Shown: piece after piece, positions 12,601-23,553 of the stretch
How positions within the stretch are numbered: position 1 is the first letter of the stretch
How the letters are laid out: each line of letters begins with the position of its first letter
From: Archilochus colubris
Taxonomy: Eukaryota; Chordata; Aves; Apodiformes; Trochilidae
NCBI GenBank assembly: GCA_023079485.1
Contig: CM041115.1
Span: 44,944,305 to 45,008,304 of the forward strand
Direction: 5' to 3'
Length of the DNA stretch: 64,000 nucleotides
Program-made: the position numbers and the translations under genes
The notes under the pieces: model-generated
What the model saw: the letters and a program-made list of their open reading frames with translations, nothing else
What the model was told of the DNA's origin: nothing
Databases searched by the model: none

Positions 12601-15600
12601 ATGGCCTCCTGAGGGCCACCCTTAACAAGAACCATGTCTGCTCCTGCGTTTCATTCAGTGCCAAGCATGCTGTCAGCACTTAACAGCTATTAATAATAAC
12701 AGAAGAAATTACAAAGCTTCATGGGACAGAATAAAGCCTACTTAAAGCCAGTTCTGTGAGGGCTGCCCTATTTTGCTTGTATTCATACATCCAAATGGCA
12801 TCTATTTAAGATGATAAAGTTAAAATTACCAGCTCAGTGTACTTCTGAGTTTGAAGCTTTGCCAGACGTTAACTGCTAAAGTTATTTCTAGAAACAAAGT
12901 GTACTTTCTAAAAGAACATCCACTTCAACTTTTAACTGTGATTTCCTTAGGAAAAGAGTTGTGTTGGTGAAAATCCAAATATGCAGTTTGTTCAGATGTT
13001 AATTACAAACTGCTTACAAAAGCCACAAAGGTTTCTGGTTTGGGCATATTCTGGCAGCTGTTTGATTAAAACTGTTTGAATAGCTCATCACATTCTTGGG
13101 CTCCTATAGATGTTTGGTAAATTTCAGCAAATAACCTTGTGAGAAGGTAATTATTATGCTAGATGAATTGGAGCAGTCTGGTATAACTGGGGGCAACTGG
13201 CATTCTTTTTAAATGGTTGCACCTAGGGAACCGTGGCTGAATTTATTCCAGTATTGCAGGTAATGAGCACCTTAGAAATTATCACAGCAGGCTGAAAAAA
13301 ATACTTGTATATTAAGCATGAAAGGCACTGTATAATTTTCCACTTTTGAAACAGATGGATTTCTCTCAGTTCTCTGTGGCAGGTCAGGAAACATTAGTCA
13401 CGCTGGTGAAAGGCAAAAGAGCTGGGTAGCAAAATTCTGCTGTTGAGCAGCATAGGATTAGGATCATATGGCTCTTTAGTAAATTGAAGATGGAAAAATT
13501 ATCCACAAAATACAAACTATGATTTTTTTTTTGTTATTATACGAAGTATTTTAACTCCTATTAAAGTGAACAATTAAAATAATTTTGCTCTGATAAACAA
13601 TGAGCAATAACATTAACTTCCGAAAAATACCAATGGATTCTTTTTTCCTAATATTTCCATTCTTGTTTTTTTCAGTCCTCAATGACTTAACAGAGGGTCA
13701 TTGTGTTAATAGGTGAAAGCAAGATACCTGCATTTTAGGCATACCCACATGTGCATACCAGCTGCACACTATCATGTACCCCAAGATACTCTAAATGGGT
13801 ACATGATTTAGCATTTCAATCATACACTCTTTGCTGTTCTCATTGCTCTTACTGGGCATGTAACTTGACTAAAATGTATGCCCCAGTGCAGCAGAAAACA
13901 TACAAGCAGAGATCCCCTTCTATACTCAGGATCCTGTTGTCATCTCCACGCCTTTGACTGCCAGTGCTTCAGACTAAACAATTACTCTTAAATTTCCACA
14001 TGAATTTTCATACACTGTTGAATTAAAATCAAAAAAGCATATCCAAATGAGAGTGGTTATAGTCAGTTCTGTTTGCTGGACATATAAAAACATATGATGA
14101 ATCTGGCAGCCACAAGATCTATGGTAGTTGTTCCTTGGGGCATATGAAAAACCTCTGCTATGTGGCAGTTTAATGGTGTGGATTGTTACGAAAAATTGAA
14201 GGATCTAATGCTCCCAACACCAAGGCAAGCAACTAAGTGCCAGGTAAATTGAGCCTGAATTCATTAAGTTCCACCTGCACTAACAGTACTCAGGCTGATA
14301 CTTCTGAGCGGATGATATTACAAGGGAATTATTATCAAGTTAGATCACAAGTCCAGCTTTGGTAATGAAGGCATGTTTATTCACATCAAGGTTTCATCAT
14401 TTGTTTGGAAGCAGGAGCAAAGTTTTGCAGCTCATTTGGATTTTTTTTTTTTTTACTAAACATGGGAGGGCTTGTTTTTTTGTGAAAATAAGAGAAAGGT
14501 AACATAAAATACTTGAACAAGTAAAATAAAACTAAAACATCTTAGTAATGCTAACCTATGGGTCACCACCTCTTGGTCTGTGTGTCTAAATAAACATTAA
14601 ATATTAACACTTTTGTTGCTTGATTTTGATTAAACATCAAGACTAAGTGCAGCACACAGGGAGGGCATGGGCTGAGAAGGTAGAAGCCTTGAGAACAGGT
14701 AGCATAATGTGTAAAAGGAGCTTTTTTTTTAATCCCTGAGCCGGTACCTGTCCAGTATCTCTCTTTATTTCCATGTTGGGTCTTACTCTCCCTTCTGAAC
14801 TTTTTCCTACCTTCCATTAAAAGGAAGGCCAAATCCTAACTAATTTTAACATGGAGCCTGAACAATTTATGAAAGGGCTTGTGCAGTTGCCTTCCACAGC
14901 AGGAGCCTTGCAAATCTTTTCCACTTTGATGCTCCCAGTGCTGCAGCCTCTCATCAATTGCTGCATTAATTCAGTTCTCACTGGCACAGCCCAATAGTAG
15001 GTGATTTTAAGAAAGTTATTCTAACTCTTTGAGAGTGTGTGCTGGTATCTATGGTGGAGTATTCTTGTGCCTTTCTCACCTACCTAGCAGTTTTTTCAAA
15101 TTTAGTGAAATTTATCTAAAAAAGCAGTTCTAGGAGAAAACCTCAAATGTGTTTACTTGAAAGAGTTAAGAAATTCTTTTTAACTGAACCATTGTTTAGT
15201 AAAGTGGTTACCTGAGTCATTTTGTGGGGTGAAGAGCTCCCCATTTTTCTTGCTCCCCAGCACTGATTTGTTATGCTTGCTCTCTTTTTCCCAGTTTTTC
15301 TTTCTCATTATAGAAATAAAAGAATAGAATACATACTTCACTGGCATTCCCATAATCCCCCATTTTTCTGTCTTCCAATTTTTCTGGACATTTATGCCTT
15401 TGCCTCATGGCTTTCTTGAAGATGCATGGAATTTGATGTCAAAACAATTACAGCAAGGATTTGCAGGTGAAGTTTGCACTGCATCTTCTCCTCCGAAGTT
15501 TCTTCTCGTTTGTTCTCAGCATATCCAGGTTTCAATAGGCTGAAAAGAATCCTAAAATACAAGAGTGATTTCCATAGCTGATGCAATGGATTTGTAAATA

Positions 15601-18140
15601 CAAGGCACATGCATATTTGTGCAGCTCTCACAGACAGAGCTCTGCTCATTCTGTCTGTGAAAAAAGACATCTAATCTTATATTTGGTATATATGACACAA
15701 TCGGCCCTGATGCAAAGGTGCTCTGTGTCCCTGTGAAACCACAGTACTGTGTATGGGTGTCCTAACTGACCCCTGCACAGCCAGCTTGGGGGGCTGGAAA
15801 AGCAAGCACTAGAAGTGTCTGCAAAATACCAAAAAGACATAGTATATTTTATAATCATGCAGAATGCTAGCACATCACAGAACACTCAAGCACCTCTGAT
15901 TTTGAGGGCAATATGTTAGGAAGTGAAACATATAAGCCTTATTTGAGCAAACATTATAAAAATCATATTTGTCTTCCCTTAATGTTTTATCAAGATGAGT
16001 AAAACCACACATTTGATGGATTACATATGTGCAAATTTGGAGCTACAGGACTCCACTGCATGCAATAATTTGTTTGTCTTTTTCTTCCCCTTACTCTGTA
16101 ATATTTTGCAGGGAACTGTTTTTTCCTGGCAAAAATCCTACTGCATCTCTACAGCTCTAAAGAGATTAATTTCTGCCAAAGTCTTATTGATTTTTTTTCC
16201 TCCCTGCCTGAAGATCTCATAAGAGATGTGTGTTTGAAAAAGATAATGGAACAGTTATTGTGATGCACATGCTGTGATATCCACTGTTCTGCTCCACACG
16301 AATGCAGAAGGTGTCATGTAAATGGTGAAAAACAAAGGGTGACAAACAAAAACAGCAAAGAGGTACAAACCACAGTCTTCTCAAGCTGTAACCTTTTGCC
16401 AGGCCTTTATGTGAGGCAATGCTGTGTGCAAGAGCTGCAGTGACGTGTGGCAGGTGCCAGGGGCTGTGACAAGCCCATGCTGTCTTAAATGCTGGCATGG
16501 CTTGGTGCTAGCTGGGTTTGGGCTGCAGAGCAAGAACATGAAAGAGCAGAACATGAAAGGCACCTTGAGTGGTGTCTATTAGCATAGAAGCTACCACCAG
16601 TTTCAGATATTTGAAATTCTCACTTATTTCTTTTTTGGCAGGCATCAGCTTGCATTATTTTTCAGTATTTCCTTAGGTATGTCTTCAGGCTGACAAAGCC
16701 TGATGCTTTGCTTTACCTTAAAGTTCAGCTATTGATGGTACCCACTGAACCTTAAGTAAAGAGAAAGCTGCAGCTAAGCAAAACGTGAAAATACTCAGGG
16801 CTGTTAAAGTGCATGCTCTGTTCCCATCTTACAGATAGACTGATGATTCACCTGAAAGAATACATAGAATTCATCCACTGAGTTTTAAAAAACATCAGAC
16901 ACAATATAACCCAAACAGGAGAGCAATAATCTCATCCTAGGATTTTATAAAAGATGTACAGCAGCTTCTCTGCTACAGCATGCCCCGTGGTGTTTGCTAA
17001 ATAGCATATGTAGCTGCCATTGATTGCTCATTAGAGATGCCACACACACAGACATAACACAGACACAAACAAACCTGGAATTACTGATTTGGCCTCAACC
17101 CTGTGCTGTTATCACATGTGGAGAGGTTCAGAAGGATATTTCACATGAGCCAGGGAGCCATTTCTGTCTGTTGCCAAGGAAAAACTCCCTCCACAGTTTT
17201 GCAGATGCTATTGAGGAAGACACAAGCTTGCTTCATTCTAAAATAGAGTACGTGTAACTTTGGAGGTGTCCATGTGGTGCACAGAGACCTCTCAAAGTAA
17301 CTTCCATTAGTACTGGGAGAAAGTCTACCAGGAGCTTGCTGCCGTCAGGAAGCTCAGTCAAACCTCTCACATAGGTTCACATGGGTCTGCTCCACCACAG
17401 GCACCTCCTGCAGCTGCTCCAAATCCTTCCATGCCTGTAAGGCAACGAGCGTTTCTAAATCAGGCACTTCTGAAGCCTCTGCCCACAGTCCCCCCTTGCC
17501 CTGTGAATCTTAGCACCACATCACAAGTGTCTCTTATATAACATCTATTGGGTGTTATTTCACTATTTCACTTTGCAGACCCCCTCCTGCTGAGCAGTGC
17601 TGCTCAGCTAATGCAGGCACAGCCTGTGAGATCCCACCTGGCTGTGCTGTGTGCTTCTCTGCCAGGTACACCCCAGCACACTGGGGATGGAGCAGCAATA
17701 GCGACTTTCATCACATCCTGCTGATGTTTATTCACTCTGACAGCTAGAGTGGAGACAATAAAGATATTTGCAGCAGGCAAATATTATCTTATGTGCTGTA
17801 TACAAACAGCACATACTAGTTCTTCGCAAATGACCCTTGGACTCCCCCCTGCTCCTTCACGCAGAGAGGACTCCGTCCCATCAGGTCACAGGAGTGAGGA
17901 AGAGGGTGCACATGAGTGCACTGGGCAGCACTTCTCTCCAGGCTGAAATCCTTCCAGGTGTCCACTCCTCCTGCGGGAGAGGCGATACCCAGTTCCTCGG
18001 TGATTCCAGTGAGGCTTGAGCCACAAGTGTTGTTTTTTTTCCCTTGAACAAGCCAACCCTCAGTTTACATGTGAGCCTACTTTTTAATAGCAACTTAAGT
18101 GTCCGTAAAAAGGGAGAAAAGCTTCAGCCCTCCCAGCTCG
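12601..18140. other. AT-rich intergenic DNA, no recognised gene
   Basis: There is no coding frame that I can support. A block at about 13.02-13.29 kb is AT-rich, carries several TAAT-type cores and is free of simple repeats, so it resembles conserved non-coding DNA. A perfect 9-bp inverted repeat with a 13-base loop lies at 15,629-15,659. Nothing else stands out. Confidence 0.45.
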
Positions 18141-18149
18141 TAAAACAGG

Positions 18150-18560
18150 TGACGAACAGCAATCTCATTTTGGGCGGGTGAGCAGAAACAGAGTAGGGGG
18201 AAGGGGGAGTGTCCCGGTGGTGCCCGAGCTGTGGAGGCAGCCTCCGGCATAGCAGAACCGCGGCCCCGGTCCCGGCCGCCGCTCCGGTACTCCGCGGCTC
18301 CCCCTGGCGGCGACTACGCGGCGCTTTATGTCGAGCCCGGTGGGCCCGGGGTGTGGGAAGGCCCCGGGCAAAGCCCTCTGGCACCTTTTGGGGTGAAGCG
18401 ATTCGGCCGTGACCCAGCTGGGGGAGGAGAGGGGAGGGAGTGGCTCGCTCCCCCGGAAAGGGGGGGGTTTGGGCTCCACGCAGAATTGAGGGCGCTGCGC
18501 AGCATCCCCGAGCATCCTGTGGGACACCCCTGGCCAAAGGCCGGGTGTGTGCGTCATCGG
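18150..18560. promoter_or_regulatory. CpG island between the TMEM174 side and the left flank
   Basis: CpG and GC content rise sharply over about 400 bp, and the flanks on both sides are AT-rich. A GGGCGG GC-box core lies at about 18,173. The overlapping open frames on both strands are Pro/Arg/Gly-rich, as expected from composition alone. The island may be the promoter of an unannotated non-coding RNA or a distal regulatory element. No splice donor tied to a known gene was found. Confidence 0.6.
18300..18311 (-). promoter_or_regulatory. CTCF-like binding core
   Basis: The plus strand reads CCCCCTGGCGGC, which is the reverse complement of a close match to the well-known CTCF core (consensus type CCASYAGRKGGC). 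It sits in the centre of the 18-kb CpG island. Occupancy cannot be judged from sequence. Confidence 0.5.
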
Positions 18561-21500
18561 GGCTCTCTGGAAAAGAGCGAGCCCTACTTACGGGTTTATT
18601 TTTTCCTGAGGACCCATTTTCCTAAATCCCGATTCAGTTTAAAAATAACTCGTTGAAGGATTTCAGCATTACTGCTCTTGAACGGCCACGTGTATGGGCT
18701 TTCTGCTTGGGTACCACTGGGGAAAATCAGGCTTCTTGAGAGAAAGTGCTATAAGATAAACAAAATACTAAAAAAACCCAAAACACAAAAAACAAACAAA
18801 AAAACCAAAACAAAAACCCAACAGAAAAAACAAACCCAAAAGCTGAAGTACATTCACGTGATTATTTTATCACTGAAGATAGAGTTACAAAATCAAAGAA
18901 ACACTGCAGATTTAAAAAAAAATGGTGAAATAGAAAAAAAGGTGGAAGTACAAGGTGGAAGGAAGAATAGGGAAAAAAAGACATCATAGGATATTGCTCT
19001 ACTTGTAAAAATGATAAAAATAATCAGTACATCAAGGAAATGCTGTCAAATTGGAACTTCTCTAATATATGTGTAGTGTGAAATGACTCCTACAGAATTC
19101 AGGCAGAAATAATCTGATGGGTCAAGATCATTTAAATACATAGTTATTTATTTATTCAGCCTTCTTCCTAAAAGGAAACTCAGGGCTCTTTCAACGAATT
19201 TGGTTGTCTACAGAAGAAGCAAACTTTAAAACCAATATGGACTCCACAGTGCAACCTTCTAAGATTTCTCATATTTACTCTGGCACTCATATTTGGTGTC
19301 ATAAAATTAAAGCTGTGATTGTGCCATGAAACATTCTTATGACATGTATTTGGGGGGGGGGAGGGGGAGATCACCAAACAAAACAAACAAACAAAGAAAC
19401 CCAGCAGCAGTCTGTGGTTTTTGACTGAATGGGAGAATTTTCTTACTGTGGGGGGAGGGTGATCTGTTAGAAATTTTGACCCTGGTCCTTCAATTGGATC
19501 AAACAAGCCTGACCTTTGAGGTCCTACAGTGCTTGCTGGAGTCAGCAGAACCACATGCTAAGTGCAGAGATCTGTGCATGTGGAACTAACTGAGGATTTG
19601 GGACCTTCCAGTTTCCTGCTGTGGAGGGAGGATGAGTTCACCTCTATGTAAATTCTGGAAGAAGAGCAAGAGATTTCCGTAAGAGAAACTTTATTTTTAG
19701 ACCTTCTGTTCTTTCACTCAATCCCACAGAGACTGTGCTGAACACAGAGTGCCTGCCTTTCTCCAACTACAAACGCCTACCTGCTAGCACAGGGCCTTTG
19801 CTGCTGAAAATCAGCGTGCCCCATATTTCTCTATTGTGAAAAACCTTGCATGTAGTTTGCAGCCACTGTTCAGGAGCTGCTGCTGCAGTTGCTAATCCAG
19901 CTTTGAGTCAGTTTAAATGTTGTCTCCCAGGTATGACTTCTATCAGTGTCATATCCCTCACTGGGAGCATTGTGGTTGTCTTGTGCTTCTCCAAAAATGC
20001 TTTATTTCTTGGCACCCTCTAAGCATACAGGACAGGGATATTGGCATGCCCCAGCAGCTCCCTGTAACTGGACAATGTCCTGGATGCACCTCTCCATCCA
20101 GAGCTATGTCTCCTGATTGCTGGCAAGGCTGCATGGACAATCAGTGATTTCCATTGCCAGGTACATCCCATATCACCTATCCATGCTCAATGACAGGTTT
20201 CTTTAGCTCTCAGAAATGAGATCAGTGAGATCAGTTAGATCAGTCACAGCTGGCAGGAGCTGAGACTGCTGTGTTGGCAAGTAAGAGAATGCTCATGCAT
20301 TCCATAATGGACACCTGATTTTTAGTTAATACTATTCCAGGGCTGGACAGTGACCTGCAGGCACACTAGTTTCACACCAGTTCATTATTTTGGATGGTGA
20401 TCATGGCCCTCCAGATTGTTTTGTGTGATACCTGCTCCAGCTATCTGGCCTGAGAACAGCTTTTGGTTTGGGCCCTTTGAAGGAGATAGGCAAAACTGAT
20501 GGTGTCCTGCATAGGGAGATGCTGACTTATCCAGCTGTGTCAAGTTGAGGCACACACTAAAGCAGAACTTAGATAGAAATTCAGAATAAAAAGTGAAAGG
20601 ACTCATGACATCCTCATTGCTCTAGGGTTCAGACAGCTGCTGAGCAAAACTCTCGGGGACCTCCATTCTGGGTTGCAAGGTTTTGGAGCTTATGCACCTC
20701 ATCCTTTGTCAGAAAAGGCTGTAAATCCATTTGTGGACACAATGCCTAGAACCATGTTGATCACGAAAACTGAACAACAAAGTTTGCTGCAGCCCACAGT
20801 TGCCTGGATGCTTTGGGGGAACCTACAGCCTGGGTTGCTTGGCTACGACCCACATTCAAATAAGAAGAGGGTTCATGAGGAGTTCCACCACGGCTCTCCC
20901 ACACAGTGGGGTTGCAGCATGAAGAAACTGTGATTGTTAAAGCCTTTAAAATTGGTAGGACCACATATCACTGTCAAGGCTTCTGAAAGTTGTCATTTTC
21001 TTTAGGGACATTTACCTAGTAGTTGTTAGGACTCCTGGTGGGAGATAGTGCTTTTCATCCCATCAGGTGGGGACAGAATCTGAATTTGATGTATGTAGGA
21101 ACTCATAGAGATCTGTGGGCAGAGGTCACCATTTGTATTTTCTCTGTTCTGGGATAATATGATTCAAGCAGGGTCCTCTTGAAATGCCTAAAGGACTGAA
21201 TAGGTGAGCCAAGCAGAGGAAATCTAATCTGTTGACTGGACTTTGCAATGAGTAAGCTAACCTAAAGAGTCAGAGACAATTAACACATTGCAGGCACTTC
21301 CATAGATCAGACACCTGAGCACTTCTGAAGCTTCCCAAGTAATCAAGGCAGGAGACGTATCAAGAATAAATCAAGTTTTTCTAATGATGCTGAATGTCCA
21401 GAAGCAACCATGACCTTACACAAACATCTTGTGCATTCACAGTTAAAATTGGCTTCAGCAAGTCTGAAAATCAGGCTTCTTGTTGGGGTAACCCTAATAC

Positions 21501-21770
21501 AGATTTAGCTCCTTGAGCTTAATATCTTTGCTATTAATATTTTTTCATACTAAGTAATTAATAGCTCTGCTAATAAAATGAATAGCACAAGGCTCTGGAT
21601 TTTGAGGGAAGAAAAGAAGGAATTGGTTAATATCTTCAGTGATACTGAACGGTGTATCAGTACCAAGATCTTGCTCACACTTGCCTATCACGCAAATGTG
21701 TAAGGACAAGTTTCCTTGGAATTAAAAAGCTTTCATCTCTTAGAACTGTCATCTACTGTCCATGGTCATT
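18561..21770. other. Intergenic DNA downstream of TMEM174
   Basis: The region starts with an A/C-rich low-complexity stretch (about 18,768-18,846). It also holds a G-rich run (19,352-19,371) and a small GATCAGT-type triplication (about 20,218-20,245). Several 70-90 codon frames exist around 19.9-20.95 kb but show no family signature. I found no convincing polyadenylation signal for TMEM174 in the first few hundred bases past its stop. Confidence 0.45.
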
Positions 21771-21873
21771 TTATGAAGACAGTGGGTATATTTCCTCATA
21801 ACGTGGAGGTAACAAGTTATCACAGGTGTAGTCTTCCAGCAGTTCATCTGGATCATCAGAACTGTCCCGTGAC
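21771..21873 (-). CDS. TMEM174: TMEM174 coding exon 2 (C-terminal tail)
   Basis: Too short to be obvious as an open frame. It begins directly after a pyrimidine-rich TTTTCAG acceptor and encodes an acidic tail (DSSDDPDELLED) followed by PPRYEEIYPL and a TAA stop. The ending corresponds to the PPPYEEIYSL ending of mammalian TMEM174, which confirms both frame and identity. Confidence 0.9.
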
Positions 21874-23438
21874 CTGAAAATAGGAGTAGGCACAAAAATA
21901 ATTTAGCAAACACAAAGCATGCAAGTAACCTCAGTGTTGCATCCTGTCAGCCTTATCTGGACAAAGGACATTGTGACTTTCTGAGAAAATGTGACAAGAT
22001 GAAGTTTTACTGCAATTCGAACACTTAGCGTGTTCATTTTGTGAAACACAAAAGTATCAGGAGGTAATCTTTGTTTTCCCGCTCTCTGTGCCTCTTACAC
22101 AAATTGCTGAAGACAATGGATCAATCAGCAGTTTTTCAAACAGACTGTGATTTGTAGACTAAAAGTGACTTGTATTTTAGGAGGGATACAATTCTGAGCA
22201 ATTCCTTTAATTGCAAAAATTACAATTTTCCCCTAGAAGAAAGAACTACAAGAAATTGTTTTGTGTCTGATTTCATACAGAGCAGTTTCATACTGTTCTG
22301 TAATACTAGTGGTGAGTTTGTCCCCCAAAACTGGGAAAAAAGTAGAGGATGGAAAGCTGCTACAGTGGGAGAGAAGCACGTTGTGGCCAGGCCTAATCAG
22401 GATGCATTGTTGTAAAAATGCTGTTTGTGCACTGACTCATGTTGTGATTGTGCCCAAGTGGAAGATTCTGGCTGTTCATATAATAAACTTCTAGTCAACA
22501 ATCTGAAGGTGTTAAGATAGGCATTAAACTATATATATATATAACATATACCGCTATCTTTAAAAATAACAAGAGATTTAGTAGAATGGAAACCAAAAGG
22601 GATACATAAATGAATTTAATGTGGACAAAAATGCTTTTCAGAAAAAGTGCTTTCCATAGTCTTTACTCAAGAATCAGTCCTAACAAAGAAAAAAAATGTC
22701 TGAAGGATAACACCGAGTTAGATTTTTCTTCCTTTGAAAAGATACATAGCACTTAAAATACTCAGAAACCTATGTCCATACACACTAAGGCATTTCAGAA
22801 ATGTACCTCTGATTCCTGTTATTTTCTGCAGGGTAAGTAGCATAGTCCTCATCTCTGGTAAAACCCGGGTTATCCAGGAGGTAAGCAGGACAGAAGTGAG
22901 GAGAGCCAGGGGTGGGACTTGGTGAGGCACTGGGGGAAACAGACCCACAGCAGCTGAGCACAGGGTGAAGGTATCCAGGACTCACAGGAATGCCTTCCTG
23001 GGCTGGGTAGGGTGGAGGGATGTACTGTACCACTGTGGCCCCGTGAAAAGTTATAGGCTGGTTAATGCCGGTGAAGACAAAGGACTGTCCGCTTGCAGTC
23101 TGGTCCAGATCTGATGCATTTTCCTCTCTTTCTTTACAGGGCTCGCACGTAAGCATGTTAAATCTACACACGGCAATCAGAATGAAAGTCACCCCAACAG
23201 ACAGCAGAATAGGCCCTAGTAACTGAGTCCACTCCAGGTGGGTAATGCCGTCGTATTTTATCCATCCCATCACGGTGAAAGTGATCCCCACCAGTCCCAA
23301 AAACACACCTGAGAAGAGTAAAGTTGTGCCGGCTTTATCCCCATCTGACACCAGGACATCAGATCTGTTTGGCTGATAAGGAGAGACAGAAAAGACATTC
23401 AAAGAGAAATCTTCCACATTGTTGTTGTTCTGCTCCAT
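21771..23438 (-). CDS. TMEM174: TMEM174, two-exon transmembrane protein (244 aa)
   Basis: Coding exons are 23438-22807 and 21873-21771, giving 735 bases including the stop, or 244 aa; the mammalian protein is about the same length. Exon 1 ends in phase 2 at a GTACAT donor, and exon 2 starts after a TTTTCAG acceptor. The protein has two membrane segments at residues ~38-60 and ~72-91, with the family's conserved block around MGWIKY in the first. A conserved region at ~120-144 ends in PPPY, and the C-terminus carries PPRYEEIYPL. The start has a purine at -3 and G at +4. In mammals TMEM174 is a kidney proximal-tubule protein linked to phosphate-transporter control; its role here is inferred from orthology. 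TMEM171 lies upstream on the same strand. Confidence 0.95.
21874..22806 (-). other. TMEM174: TMEM174 intron
   Basis: A single 933-bp GT-AG intron. It is AT-rich and contains a short (TA)n run near 22,530-22,543. No other exon is visible in it. Confidence 0.85.
22807..23438 (-). CDS. TMEM174: TMEM174 coding exon 1
   Basis: Encodes residues 1-210 plus two bases of the next codon, including both membrane segments and the first PPPY motif. If the donor at 22806-22805 were not used, the frame would run on for only six codons before a stop. This makes splicing to the downstream exon the natural reading. Confidence 0.93.
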
Positions 23439-23501
23439 TACTGACTACAACGTATCTGCTGTCTCAAGAGAAAAGGAGCTTGTAGGAGAATCTGCAGAGC
23501 A

Positions 23502-23553
23502 TTTAAAGTTGAAGGTTCAGTTTAGTTATACAAGAACTTTGTGTATGGTTAAC
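23502..23553 (-). promoter_or_regulatory. TMEM174: Putative TMEM174 core promoter with HNF4-like and HNF1-like sites
   Basis: Reading towards the gene on the minus strand there is a GTTAAC HNF1-type half-site (23553-23548), a CAAAGTTC HNF4-type half-site (23541-23534) and a TTTAAA TATA-like box (23507-23502), all within ~115 bases of the start codon. The surroundings have no CpG island, which fits a tissue-restricted gene. HNF1 and HNF4 are the main proximal-tubule factors, and mammalian TMEM174 is kidney-specific; the functional link here is inference. Confidence 0.4.

Noticed and set aside
20673..20933. 86-codon plus-strand frame near 20.7 kb considered as a retroviral remnant
   Set aside because: No motif of any retroelement protein could be identified, and the frame is short.
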